From an uncultured Collinsella sp. (GTDB taxonomy: Bacteria; Actinomycetota; Coriobacteriia; Coriobacteriales; Coriobacteriaceae), in assembly GCA_900552995.1 (NCBI GenBank), contig USBX01000031.1, forward strand, positions 1 through 8,348: a stretch of DNA of 8,348 bases. Reading direction: 5' to 3'. Positions 1 to 6,026 of the stretch are shown here, one piece after another. The translations under genes and the position numbers were made by a program. Position 1 is the stretch's first letter. Each line of letters starts with the position of its first letter. The notes below the pieces were generated by a model. It saw only the letters and a program-made list of their open reading frames with translations. It was not told where the DNA came from and did no database searches.

Positions 1-794
1 GCGTCGAGCGACGGCATATGCGCCCAGGGCCGCACGAAGACACATGAGACCACGCCCGCCGTGAGCATTGCCGAGCCCGTGACGATGGGGCTACCGTATT
101 CGGGCAGGATCTTGGCGGGAATCACCGCCATACACGCGGCGCTGACCGCACACATAAGACCTGCTGCCAGGCCAAGCGGCGAGATATTCAGGCTGGTAGG
201 GTCGCCGCCGGTGGCAATTAAAAAGGTTCCACCCAGAGCCAGGCCAATGCCGATGACTTCGCGAGTACGCGGCATGCGGCGATCGGTCACGCAGGCGTAG
301 CCCATGATGATAACGAGCTGCAGGCACTGGAGCACCGTCGCGGTTCCGGCGTTCGTCAGGCGCACGGCCGAAAGATAGCAAAACTGGTTGAACAGCAGGC
401 CAAAGGCGGTAAAGAGCAGCAGCTGCTTGCGATCGGCGGGTGTGGTCCAGAGCTTAATCAGGCGCTCGCGGTCGCGCGTAACAACCACGGCCATAAAGAG
501 TAGACCGGCGAGAATCTGACGCACGCTCATAAGCCATAAGGTGTCGACGTGGTAGATATCGAACAGAAAGCTCGCGCTGGTGCCCGAGAAGCCCCAAAAC
601 GAACCGCCCACCAGCGTAGCCAAGACGCCCGTGATCATCTTGCGCGACGACGCATCGTTAAGGCGCTCGCGCCAGGCGCGGCGGGTGCTACGGCTGAGCT
701 CGTCGATGCCCTCGGGCACATCAATGTTCGATATATCGGTCATCGGCACCGAAGCCCCTGCGCCTTCGACCTGCTCGACACACTCTTTGCTCAT
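1..794 (-). CDS. EamA/DMT-superfamily transporter, partial (C-terminus beyond window)
   Basis: The reading frame runs from an ATG at 794 down to position 1 without a stop, giving 264 complete codons. A GGGGGAG ribosome site lies 4 bases before the ATG. The first ~50 residues are charged and probably cytoplasmic. They are followed by about seven hydrophobic segments, near residues 54-78, 85-105, 124-143, 152-169, 180-195, 206-226 and 236-254. The fourth segment begins with the conserved-looking NAGTATVLQ stretch (148-156), typical of the end of the first EamA repeat, and PLGLAAGLMCAVSAA (206-220) resembles the start of the second. Full-length members usually have ten membrane helices and about 300 residues; here the extra N-terminal tail makes it longer and the last helices are missing. 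The family exports or imports small metabolites or drugs across the cytoplasmic membrane; the substrate cannot be told. It is divergent from the tRNA-Val gene. I saw no convincing promoter upstream of it. Confidence 0.85.
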   Translation of the reverse strand, partial: MSKECVEQVEGAGASVPMTDISNIDVPEGIDELSRSTRRAWRERLNDASSRKMITGVLATLVGGSFWGFSGTSASFLFDIYHVDTLWLMSVRQILAGLLFMAVVVTRDRERLIKLWTTPADRKQLLLFTAFGLLFNQFCYLSAVRLTNAGTATVLQCLQLVIIMGYACVTDRRMPRTREVIGIGLALGGTFLIATGGDPTSLNISPLGLAAGLMCAVSAACMAVIPAKILPEYGSPIVTGSAMLTAGVVSCVFVRPWAHMPSLD

Positions 795-1009
795 TCCACT
801 CCCCCGAAACAGCCTGGAAACAATTCGGCTTACCTTACCACGGCGAAGTCACCAGCTGGAGGCTTGTCCGCTTATCGGTAGGACAATTCCGCAGGCGTCT
901 TTCCATAGCTCGATACCGCAATGGCCTTGCATTATGCGACAGCCAAATCGCGGCAGCAGGCTCTTTTGAAATGGATATGGCAAAGCCCCCGAATTCCACA
1001 ATGTAAGCG

Positions 1010-1021
1010 ATTTTTAAAAAT
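1010..1021 (+). promoter_or_regulatory. UP-like AT-rich palindrome upstream of the tRNA promoter
   Basis: The 12-base perfect palindrome ATTTTTAAAAAT ends 4 bases before the -35 hexamer of the tRNA-Val promoter, so it covers about -51 to -40 relative to the expected start. This is where UP elements contact the RNA polymerase alpha subunits at rRNA and tRNA promoters. The role is inferred from position and composition. Confidence 0.55.
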
Positions 1022-1025
1022 GTTC

Positions 1026-1054
1026 TTGCCACCGAGTTCAGGCTCCGTTATATT
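1026..1054 (+). promoter_or_regulatory. sigma70-type promoter of tRNA-Val
   Basis: TTGCCA (1026-1031) and TATATT (1049-1054) are separated by exactly 17 bases. Transcription would start near 1061, about 23 bases before the mature tRNA, which fits a short 5' leader trimmed by RNase P. An AT-rich tract lies directly upstream. Confidence 0.75.
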
Positions 1055-1083
1055 ATCCCTTGCGCGCTTGCGCACCCTTGATC

Positions 1084-1158
1084 GGGCGTTTAGCTCAGGG
1101 GGAGAGCGCTTCCCTGACACGGAAGAGGTCAGAAGTTCAAATCTTCTAACGCCCACCA
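1084..1158 (+). tRNA. tRNA-Val (anticodon GAC)
   Basis: The cloverleaf can be folded by eye. The acceptor stem is GGGCGTT (1084-1090) with AACGCCC (1148-1154). The D arm is GCTC (1093-1096) with GAGC (1104-1107). The anticodon stem is CTTCC (1109-1113) with GGAAG (1121-1125), enclosing the loop CTGACAC, so the anticodon is GAC at 1116-1118, reading GUC and GUU valine codons. The T arm is AGAAG with CTTCT around TTCAAAT. The discriminator is A1155 and CCA is encoded (1156-1158). It is a single-gene unit with its own promoter and terminator. Confidence 0.97.
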
Positions 1159-1166
1159 AATGTTCG

Positions 1167-1203
1167 CAGCTCAGAGGCTATGTCCTCTGGGCTGTTTTGT
1201 TTT
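1167..1203 (+). terminator. intrinsic terminator of tRNA-Val
   Basis: CAGCTCAGAGG (1167-1177) pairs with CCTCTGGGCTG (1184-1194), giving 11 pairs including one G-T wobble, over a 6-base loop. TTTTGTTTT (1195-1203) follows. It begins 8 bases after the tRNA CCA end. Confidence 0.88.
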
Positions 1204-1482
1204 ATGTCGCCAAATCCGCCGGCAGCTCCAACCGTCATCGCAACGTAACATCAATTCACCTGACGAATGGCGGCCAAACAAACTCAATACCCCAACATCA
1301 ACAATAGCCAGGCACAAAACTGCGCCGCAAGCTGCTCCAAACGCCCAACTGGCCAAAAGCCGACCATCTACTTGCCGGTCTATCCATCGGCATAACCAAT
1401 CAGTCCGCACCGCAACTTCTCAGCAAAACGCCGCGATGTCTGCGCCCTGCGGTATCCTTGAGCCACTTGCACCTGCAGCACC
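1204..1482. other. intergenic stretch, nothing recognised
   Basis: About 280 bases separate the tRNA terminator from the ribosome site of the next gene. Short open frames cross it on both strands, but none has a credible ribosome site or recognisable protein pattern. There is no partial copy of the tRNA 3' end, so I see no attachment-site scar. A TATCCT at 1453-1458 might be a -10 element for the downstream gene, but no matching -35 is visible. Confidence 0.5.
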
Positions 1483-1493
1483 AAGGAGCCACC

Positions 1494-2180
1494 ATGCGCA
1501 CCGAGCTCGATGTTCCCTTTTCGCACAAAGAAGAAGCCAAGGCGTTGGGCGCCAAATGGGACCGGACCAAGAAGATCTGGTATGTACCCAGCGGCGTCAA
1601 CCCCGAGCCCTTTGCCGAGTGGCTGCCCGGTATTGACCGATCCGACCCCTCTGCGCCGTATATATATCTAGTACTGGGCAAGCGCGAATGCTGGAAGTGT
1701 CACAAAGAGACCTCGGTCGCGGCCTTCGGCATTCCCTATCGAACCGATAGCGACGAGAGCATCGCCATCGCGCACGCGCCCAACGAATCCGGGCACATTG
1801 CCATCGACACGGCCAACGCCAACGCACTCGCCATCGTGCCCGCTCTTGGCTGCGTGCCGGGCGAGATCCGCGACTACCTTCATAAGCGCTGCGGCTACAA
1901 GCCCGTAGGCGCGCGAGCCTCCAAAGCCCCGTCGCTCGGCAACACGTGCACCAGTTGCGACGCGCTGCAAGGCAGCCGCTATCTGTTCGAGGAGCCCTCG
2001 TCCCCGTTTGCCCTCACTGCCATCAACAAGCTGCCGGCACTGGAGTTTATACGCGTCGAAGTTGCCGGCGTCTTTGGCGTCCCGGCCGCGCGTACCGACT
2101 TTGACCAGGCGCTCTTTACCTGGGCACGCGACCATCACGCCGAGTTCCACAGGCAACTCGGTGAGGGGATTTATTTGTAG
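1494..2180 (+). CDS. DUF5710 domain protein with split zinc-binding motif
   Basis: The 228-residue product starts at the ATG at 1494, chosen because AAGGAG (1483-1488) sits 5 bases upstream; an in-frame ATG at 1458 has no comparable site. Residues ~5-40 match the DUF5710 pattern as I know it: L-x-VPF, then KEEAKALGAKWD, then KIWYVPSG. In other proteins this small module sits beside primase- or DNA-handling domains, but its function is not established. Two CxxC pairs, C66/C69 (ECWKCHKE) and C152/C155 (NTCTSCDALQG), are 83 residues apart and probably make one split zinc site, with a mixed domain between. No signal peptide or membrane segment is seen, so it is likely cytoplasmic. It converges with the zinc-ribbon gene on the other strand, only 37 bases apart. 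The biological role is unknown; nucleic-acid binding is a reasonable guess only. Confidence 0.85.
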   Translation: MRTELDVPFSHKEEAKALGAKWDRTKKIWYVPSGVNPEPFAEWLPGIDRSDPSAPYIYLVLGKRECWKCHKETSVAAFGIPYRTDSDESIAIAHAPNESGHIAIDTANANALAIVPALGCVPGEIRDYLHKRCGYKPVGARASKAPSLGNTCTSCDALQGSRYLFEEPSSPFALTAINKLPALEFIRVEVAGVFGVPAARTDFDQALFTWARDHHAEFHRQLGEGIYL

Positions 2181-2217
2181 AGGCAAAAGACACTCACAGC
2201 CAACTCCTCCGCATCAC

Positions 2218-2502
2218 CTATCCCTCGTCGCCGGCGTCGTACACGATATCGAGGCCACAAACAGGGCATTTCTCCGGATACACCGGCATATGAACGCCCA
2301 TACGTTTCCTCACTTCGTCGCTGAGTCTGTCACGTGCATCGATGAACCGAATGTCGAGACACGGTATTTGCGAGCCGCAGCAAGGACAGGCGACAGCAAA
2401 CGACCCGTAATCAACTTCTATGCCCGGAAACATGTTGTTGTCGATAAGGGCACGCGGCAGCTTTCCGTACTTCCCCATCACGACATCGCCTCGCCAGCTC
2501 AC
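2218..2502 (-). CDS. small zinc-ribbon protein, function unknown
   Basis: The frame encodes 94 residues from a GTG at 2502, preferred because GGGAAGGGAG lies about 5 bases upstream. The frame extends to 2574, but the upstream ATG codons lack a ribosome site; an internal ATG (residue 9) is a weaker alternative. Two CPxCG-type knuckles are visible: C39-P-C-C42-G and C79-P-V-C82-G, about 40 residues apart, a spacing consistent with one zinc ribbon formed by two beta-hairpins. An arginine- and acid-rich helix (about 51-70, RFIDARDRLSDEVRKR) lies between them. No other domain is seen. It lies downstream of the SRA-like gene on the same strand with a 122-base gap, so the two could be co-transcribed, though the gap is long for tight coupling. 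Base composition here is less GC-rich than in the flanking transporter and protease genes. Confidence 0.68.
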   Translation of the reverse strand: MSWRGDVVMGKYGKLPRALIDNNMFPGIEVDYGSFAVACPCCGSQIPCLDIRFIDARDRLSDEVRKRMGVHMPVYPEKCPVCGLDIVYDAGDEG

Positions 2503-2624
2503 GCTCGCTCCCTTCCCGTTATTCAAACCAGGAAGAGCATGCACCAGCAAGTGCGCGTGAGATTGCATTGCCACGCGATCCGATCAAACGACACGATCGT
2601 CAAAGAATGCCAAATTCTAATACG

Positions 2625-3251
2625 CTAATACGGTAAAAGCCTCACCTTTTCACGCTTCTTTTCCGAGCGATCGAACTCGATGCGATGGGCCTCAAGAAAC
2701 ACCGTATTGGGTCCAAACCATCCGTTTTCGGGCTCGAACCGCTCAACAAACGCAAGGCCGAGCACCTTATAGCCCACCTCGGTTGCAAATATGACTCCGA
2801 CCGGAACGCCACATTCCATGCAGTTGAGCATTTTACGGTTGTAATTCTGGTCTCGAAAACCAACGGTACCCGGCGCTTGAACCGAGTACTTAATGACCCA
2901 CGTACCATCGTCCAAATAGAGCGGAGGCACATCGGTGTAGAAGCTCTTTTTAGAGTTATGGACCGAAAGCGCAAAGATCTTATTGGGATCTTGCTTCACC
3001 CGATCCTGGCCCGGCCAGAAGATCCCTGAATCCCGCGTTACGGGAAAGAAGTCCGAGCCAATTCTCAAACGATACTGATACTGAGGGCCATCTTCCTTGG
3101 TGTGGTGCGGAAGGCTGGTCCAAACGCCGCCGCGCTGTTCCTCATCCAGAAACCACTCCCATGCCTCAACGTATTCGGAAGGCACGAGACTGCAGGCGCG
3201 GTCATAGCTTGGTCCATCCATCAACGGAACAGCAAGGTCAATGTCGTTCAT
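2625..3251 (-). CDS. lone SRA/PUA-like domain protein (putative DNA-reading module)
   Basis: The product has 208 residues. I chose the ATG at 3251 because AGGTG lies 6 bases upstream; a GTG at 3260 directly follows an in-frame stop and is less likely. The C-terminal half has the pattern I associate with SRA-like domains at the N-terminus of some HNH restriction endonucleases (ScoMcrA-type): a Y-L-x-DGTWVIKYS strand, an F-R-D-x-N-x-NRKMLNCM helix, then GVPVGVI, then Y-K-V-LGLAFVERF. In those proteins an HNH nuclease usually follows. Here the frame stops (TAG at 2625-2627) after a basic tail ending EKVRLLPY, roughly where the nuclease would begin, and I find no HNH remnant in the next 120 bases. 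It could be a free reader domain, the stub of a lost nuclease, or an unrelated PUA-like protein. Function is inferred; existence of the gene is well supported. Confidence 0.72.
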   Translation of the reverse strand: MNDIDLAVPLMDGPSYDRACSLVPSEYVEAWEWFLDEEQRGGVWTSLPHHTKEDGPQYQYRLRIGSDFFPVTRDSGIFWPGQDRVKQDPNKIFALSVHNSKKSFYTDVPPLYLDDGTWVIKYSVQAPGTVGFRDQNYNRKMLNCMECGVPVGVIFATEVGYKVLGLAFVERFEPENGWFGPNTVFLEAHRIEFDRSEKKREKVRLLPY

Positions 3252-3403
3252 CGCCAGCACCTACAACCATACGAACGCGAGTCATGCCCCTCAATAATAT
3301 GGCCGAGAGTCAATTATTACGAGATCTCATTCCGCGATCGGCACATCGTTGATGCTCTCGGTTTGCCGCTGGCGCGCTTGTACCCCGCTACCCCACTTCC
3401 CTG

Positions 3404-3409
3404 TATACT
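3404..3409 (+). promoter_or_regulatory. possible -10 element for the gene at 3467
   Basis: TATACT lies about 58 bases before the GTG start. No good -35 hexamer occurs at 16-18 bases; TTGTAC at 3378 is 20 bases away. Weak evidence only. Confidence 0.3.
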
Positions 3410-3466
3410 GATGTAGCACGTGTTTCATCCGGGCTTGTTGGGCCGGATTGTTCATGGGAGGTTCTT

Positions 3467-3958
3467 GTGGCTGTTTCGAATCCGCCTAAGGGGAGCGTTT
3501 CTTCTTCGTCCATCAAGCCGGTTACGCGCAAGGCCGTGCGTTGCCAGCGCGAGGTCGCCTGGCTTGTCACGCAGGCGGCGGGCAGGCTTGTGGCGACCAC
3601 TCAGGACGTCAATGCGCCTACGCCGAGCTTTGTGCTGGCAGTGGCGCTGGATCGAGTACACCAGCTGGAACTCGCCGCACAAGAAGACGGCAACCATCTT
3701 GGCTACCAGGACGCTATGGCGCCCGACCTGCAAACGTTCTGCCACATGGCCAAGTTGCCCGCCGCGCCCAATGCGCTTTCGGACGCAGGCTACATGTTTA
3801 CGCTTTCGGGCGCGGACCTTATCCGCGACATCTATGCATACTGCAGCGAGCTCGCCGAGCGCCACGTCTTTGGCACGGCCGAAGTCAAACCGGGAAATGC
3901 CATCAAGCTGGTTCTTAGGCTGTTCTTGATAGACGGGTTCGGGGCCATGCCGGCGTAA
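3467..3958 (+). CDS. hypothetical protein, not recognised
   Basis: The frame encodes 163 residues from a GTG at 3467, with GGGAGG (3456-3461) 5 bases upstream as a strong ribosome site; no upstream ATG has similar support. I do not recognise the family. The first ~25 residues are serine- and lysine-rich and probably disordered. The rest looks mostly alpha-helical, with amphipathic stretches near 27-45, 53-73 and 112-134, and a hydrophobic C-terminal helix (about 143-156, NAIKLVLRLFLIDG). There is no clear membrane segment, signal peptide or paired-cysteine metal site. Codon use is GC-rich, matching the flanking long genes and unlike the preceding minus-strand pair. It converges with the regulator gene at 4059, leaving about 100 bases between the stops. 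No function can be assigned. Confidence 0.75.
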   Translation: MAVSNPPKGSVSSSSIKPVTRKAVRCQREVAWLVTQAAGRLVATTQDVNAPTPSFVLAVALDRVHQLELAAQEDGNHLGYQDAMAPDLQTFCHMAKLPAAPNALSDAGYMFTLSGADLIRDIYAYCSELAERHVFGTAEVKPGNAIKLVLRLFLIDGFGAMPA

Positions 3959-4014
3959 GCCGAGTCTTTAGCATCACCGTCGACTGGACAACAACCGCTT
4001 TACCTTAATGGACG

Positions 4015-4036
4015 CCAATCGAGGGTCGATTATTGG
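4015..4036. repeat. bulged dyad between convergent genes
   Basis: AATCGA and TCGATT flank GGG (4017-4031). The outer CCAAT and ATTGG can pair if three bases are bulged. It lies between the stops of the 3467 and 4059 genes. No T-run follows on either strand, so it is not a canonical terminator, though it may slow or protect transcripts. Confidence 0.3.
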
Positions 4037-4058
4037 GTCGCCTCGTCCACTAACGCAT

Positions 4059-5525
4059 CTATCCCACGCGCTCCGACAGTCGATACTTGCGGTTGCGGCT
4101 CGTCGCCGGCGCCGTGGGCTCAAGCTCGCCTTGAGCAATGAGCGCGTTGACGCGCGACCTAACCTGGGAAATTGTAAGCCCCGTGCGTTCTGCCAGCTCA
4201 CGCGTCCCCAGCTCGCCGTAGTGTTTGAGTGCCGTCACAATTAAGCCCCCGCCATGATCGACCGGCTCGATCTTTGAACGGTAAAGTACGACCTTGAACC
4301 GATCGAACCCCGGGCAGAACAGGGGCTCGGCCAGACCATGCGCGCGCATGGCATCGATCATCATCGGGATGCCCGAGCCATTGCCCTCAGCCGGCGAACC
4401 TGCGCCATCCGGCAGCGGGACAATCGACATGAGTTTCACGAGCGTCGCGTTACGGCATCGGGAGCTGCCGTCAAACAAGTTCTCGCGAGTCTTTCCCCCG
4501 TAAAGGCCGCCAGGATTCGTCACCTCGACACGATCGTCAAAGACGTCGACGGCAATCGATTGTCCACAGAACCGATCCCCGTATTCTCGATGGATTACGG
4601 CGTTGGCGATTGCCTCGCGCAGAACCTCCTCGGGAATCTCCAGCGAGTCGACACGCGAGACGCCTTGGACGGTCGAGGTTCGCCGCAAATTCTTGGCGAC
4701 GGCCACGACAGCATCCGAGATCATCTCGCCCGACGTTCCCTCACAGATTGTGCGGTCCATGAACCTCAACGAACCCGCGGCGCCCTTCTGCGTTCCGGCA
4801 TGGACCGCCACATCGATAAAGAGCTTGGGATAAAACTGCTGAGGGTAGGTGCCCGCAGCCAGGAGCCCGGCCTTAGTCACATTACCCTGGGAGTCGAGGA
4901 AACTCAGGCGCTCCAGCTTTGTTTTCTTGTCCGTCGCGCCGCGCATAGCTCGGGGCGTCAGCGAGAAAGCACGCTCTATCGTGCGGTCAATCAGGGCCTC
5001 GTCGAGGTCGCCCACGCCCGCGCCCGGCACTGCATCGCGATCACTGGGGCTCGTTCGTTCATACGACGACAAGGACAGGACTTCGGTCGATGAAAGCGGC
5101 ACATCTTTGTCATCGATGCGCTTGTAGCTGCCGCCCTGGGCGCCCCGCTCTATGACATAGCAGGGCTTGCTCGACGGATCGAGCTCCTCAATGGTAATGA
5201 CGAGAACGATGGCGCCCTGAAGCTCCACTCGCTCGATCGTGTACTTGGGCGGATTGGCCAGCTTTCCTCGACCTCCCGCATCACCCATGCCTGCCACAAA
5301 TTGGTTGAGCACTTTCTCGGTCTCGAAGTTCTCAACCGGGACAAAACCTGCGCGCTCACTCACTCCGAGCACGATGGTTCCGCCGGCAGTGTTCGCGAAT
5401 GCGCTCACCGTTTCCCACACGTCGCGGGAAAGCGTCGTGGCGCTCTCCTTCACTTCGACGTTAAGATCATCCGAGCCCATACGCCTTAAAGACTCAAGCA
5501 GACCGGTCAGCTCGTTTTCGTTCAT
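4059..5525 (-). CDS. AlbA_2 (Schlafen-like) / HATPase_c_4 / winged-helix transcriptional regulator
   Basis: The product has 488 residues. The ATG at 5525 is chosen because AAAGGA lies 7 bases upstream; a GTG two codons earlier is too close to that site. Domains in order: AlbA_2 (about 5-155), with the signature E-V-K-E-S (24-28) and AFANTAGGTIVLGV (42-55); a middle region (about 175-285) typical of these regulators, ending its first part with KAGLLAAGTYPQQFYP (218-233); an HATPase_c_4-like ATP-binding region with EAIANAVIHREY (304-315), DRVEVTNPGGL (331-341) and a glycine-rich GNGSGIPMMIDAM (381-393); and a C-terminal winged helix (about 427-484) with recognition-helix-like TISQVRSRVNALIAQGEL. 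This is the order seen in COG2865-type predicted regulators, of normal length. The family is cytoplasmic and thought to bind DNA, but its ligands are poorly known. The gene stands alone; its leader is filled with repeated TATCTCTC boxes, suggesting autoregulation. Confidence 0.9.
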   Translation of the reverse strand: MNENELTGLLESLRRMGSDDLNVEVKESATTLSRDVWETVSAFANTAGGTIVLGVSERAGFVPVENFETEKVLNQFVAGMGDAGGRGKLANPPKYTIERVELQGAIVLVITIEELDPSSKPCYVIERGAQGGSYKRIDDKDVPLSSTEVLSLSSYERTSPSDRDAVPGAGVGDLDEALIDRTIERAFSLTPRAMRGATDKKTKLERLSFLDSQGNVTKAGLLAAGTYPQQFYPKLFIDVAVHAGTQKGAAGSLRFMDRTICEGTSGEMISDAVVAVAKNLRRTSTVQGVSRVDSLEIPEEVLREAIANAVIHREYGDRFCGQSIAVDVFDDRVEVTNPGGLYGGKTRENLFDGSSRCRNATLVKLMSIVPLPDGAGSPAEGNGSGIPMMIDAMRAHGLAEPLFCPGFDRFKVVLYRSKIEPVDHGGGLIVTALKHYGELGTRELAERTGLTISQVRSRVNALIAQGELEPTAPATSRNRKYRLSERVG

Positions 5526-5577
5526 CTGCACGTCCTTTCGCTCGGTCCCGCGGAGAATGCCGCGGATAGATTTCCCT

Positions 5578-5657
5578 CGTCTCTCAGTTATCTCTCGTAA
5601 TTATCTCTCATTTATCTCTCTATCTCTCGGCTTAGAGATAAGAGATAGATAGAGATG
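5578..5657. promoter_or_regulatory. operator-like array 1: TATCTCTC boxes in a large dyad
   Basis: Exact TATCTCTC copies start at 5589, 5602, 5613 and 5621, preceded by a variant CGTCTCTC at 5578. Inverted variants follow at 5633-5640 (TAGAGATA), 5640-5647 (AAGAGATA) and 5650-5657 (TAGAGATG). Start-to-start spacings of the forward boxes are 11, 13, 11 and 8. Positions 5613-5627 can pair with 5634-5647 with a single one-base bulge. The array lies between the proposed regulator promoter and its start codon, so a bound protein would block elongation, or the RNA could fold. Function is inferred. Confidence 0.75.
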
Positions 5658-5678
5658 GAATGTCTACCATTTGCTTCA

Positions 5679-5706
5679 TTTATACATATTTTTGCTGGTA
5701 GAACAA
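5679..5706 (-). promoter_or_regulatory. candidate promoter of the regulator gene
   Basis: Read on the minus strand, TTGTTC (5706-5701) and TATAAA (5684-5679) are 16 bases apart. Transcription would start near 5672, leaving a leader of about 150 bases that contains all of array 1. The region is AT-rich compared with its surroundings. Confidence 0.5.
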
Positions 5707-5708
5707 TC

Positions 5709-5725
5709 GGTATTGAGACAATACC
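5709..5725. promoter_or_regulatory. 7+7 bp palindrome between the two arrays
   Basis: GGTATTG (5709-5715) and CAATACC (5719-5725) are perfect inverted repeats separated by AGA. It ends 3 bases upstream of the proposed -35 of the regulator promoter, where a DNA-binding dimer could act. No T-run follows, so it is not a terminator. GAGACA at 5715-5720 is mirrored by TGTCTC at 5735-5740. Confidence 0.5.
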
Positions 5726-5753
5726 ATGATTACCTGTCTCTTTGCTGCTCAGT

Positions 5754-5822
5754 TATCTCTCATATTTTTCTCTCATCTTCCTGTCATCTCTCATATTAGA
5801 GACGAATGAGAGACGAGAGATA
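5754..5822. promoter_or_regulatory. operator-like array 2: TATCTCTC boxes in a second dyad
   Basis: Forward boxes are TATCTCTC (5754-5761), TTTCTCTC (5767-5774) and CATCTCTC (5785-5792). Inverted boxes are TAGAGACG (5797-5804), GAGAGACG (5808-5815) and GAGAGATA (5815-5822). It repeats the plan of array 1: three forward copies, a short gap, three inverted copies. It lies upstream of the proposed regulator promoter and about 200 bases before the protease gene on the plus strand, so it could serve either gene. Confidence 0.7.
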
Positions 5823-6012
5823 CGCGAGTGATGGACGAGCGAGGATTTTCGGACGGTCGGATATCGAGAGTGTCCAATTTTCCACGCTCATTCGGCGGGC
5901 ACGCGGGGCCTATGCCCAATCCGCTGGCATCGTCTCCAGTTCGCCGCAGAGCCGCGGCCCCATATGGGTATACTCTCGAGGATTCGACTCGATTCGCCCC
6001 CGCTGGGGCGTC
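5823..6012 (+). other. leader region of the protease gene
   Basis: About 190 bases without a supported gene. A TATACT (5969-5974) could be a -10 element, but no -35 is visible at the right distance. CGCCCC (5995-6000) and GGGGCG (6005-6010) form a short GC-rich hairpin over CGCT, ending 3 bases before the ribosome site. It has no T-run and may affect translation initiation; this is inference. Confidence 0.35.
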
Positions 6013-6026
6013 AAAGGAGACTGCAT

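Noticed and set aside
1084..1158. tRNA-Val as an integration site
   Set aside because: No integrase gene and no duplicated tRNA 3' end was found in the window.
1160..1636. A 158-residue plus-strand frame starting just after the tRNA
   Set aside because: It runs through the terminator hairpin and overlaps the well-supported gene at 1494 in another frame, with no ribosome site and low-complexity content.
3293..3345. Promoter for the SRA-like gene (TTGACT with TATTAT on the minus strand)
   Set aside because: The two hexamers are only about 8 bases apart, so they cannot act as a normal -35/-10 pair.
4015..4036. Bidirectional terminator between the convergent genes at 3958 and 4059
   Set aside because: The stem is short and bulged and no T-run follows on either strand, so it is listed only as a weak dyad.
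5578..5822. CRISPR array or simple microsatellite
   Set aside because: The boxes are only 8 bases, spacings are 7-18 and irregular, and orientation switches within each cluster. There are no ~30-base repeats with unique spacers.
5995..6010. Terminator or riboswitch upstream of the protease gene
   Set aside because: It is a single 6-bp GC hairpin with no T-run and no larger conserved fold visible.
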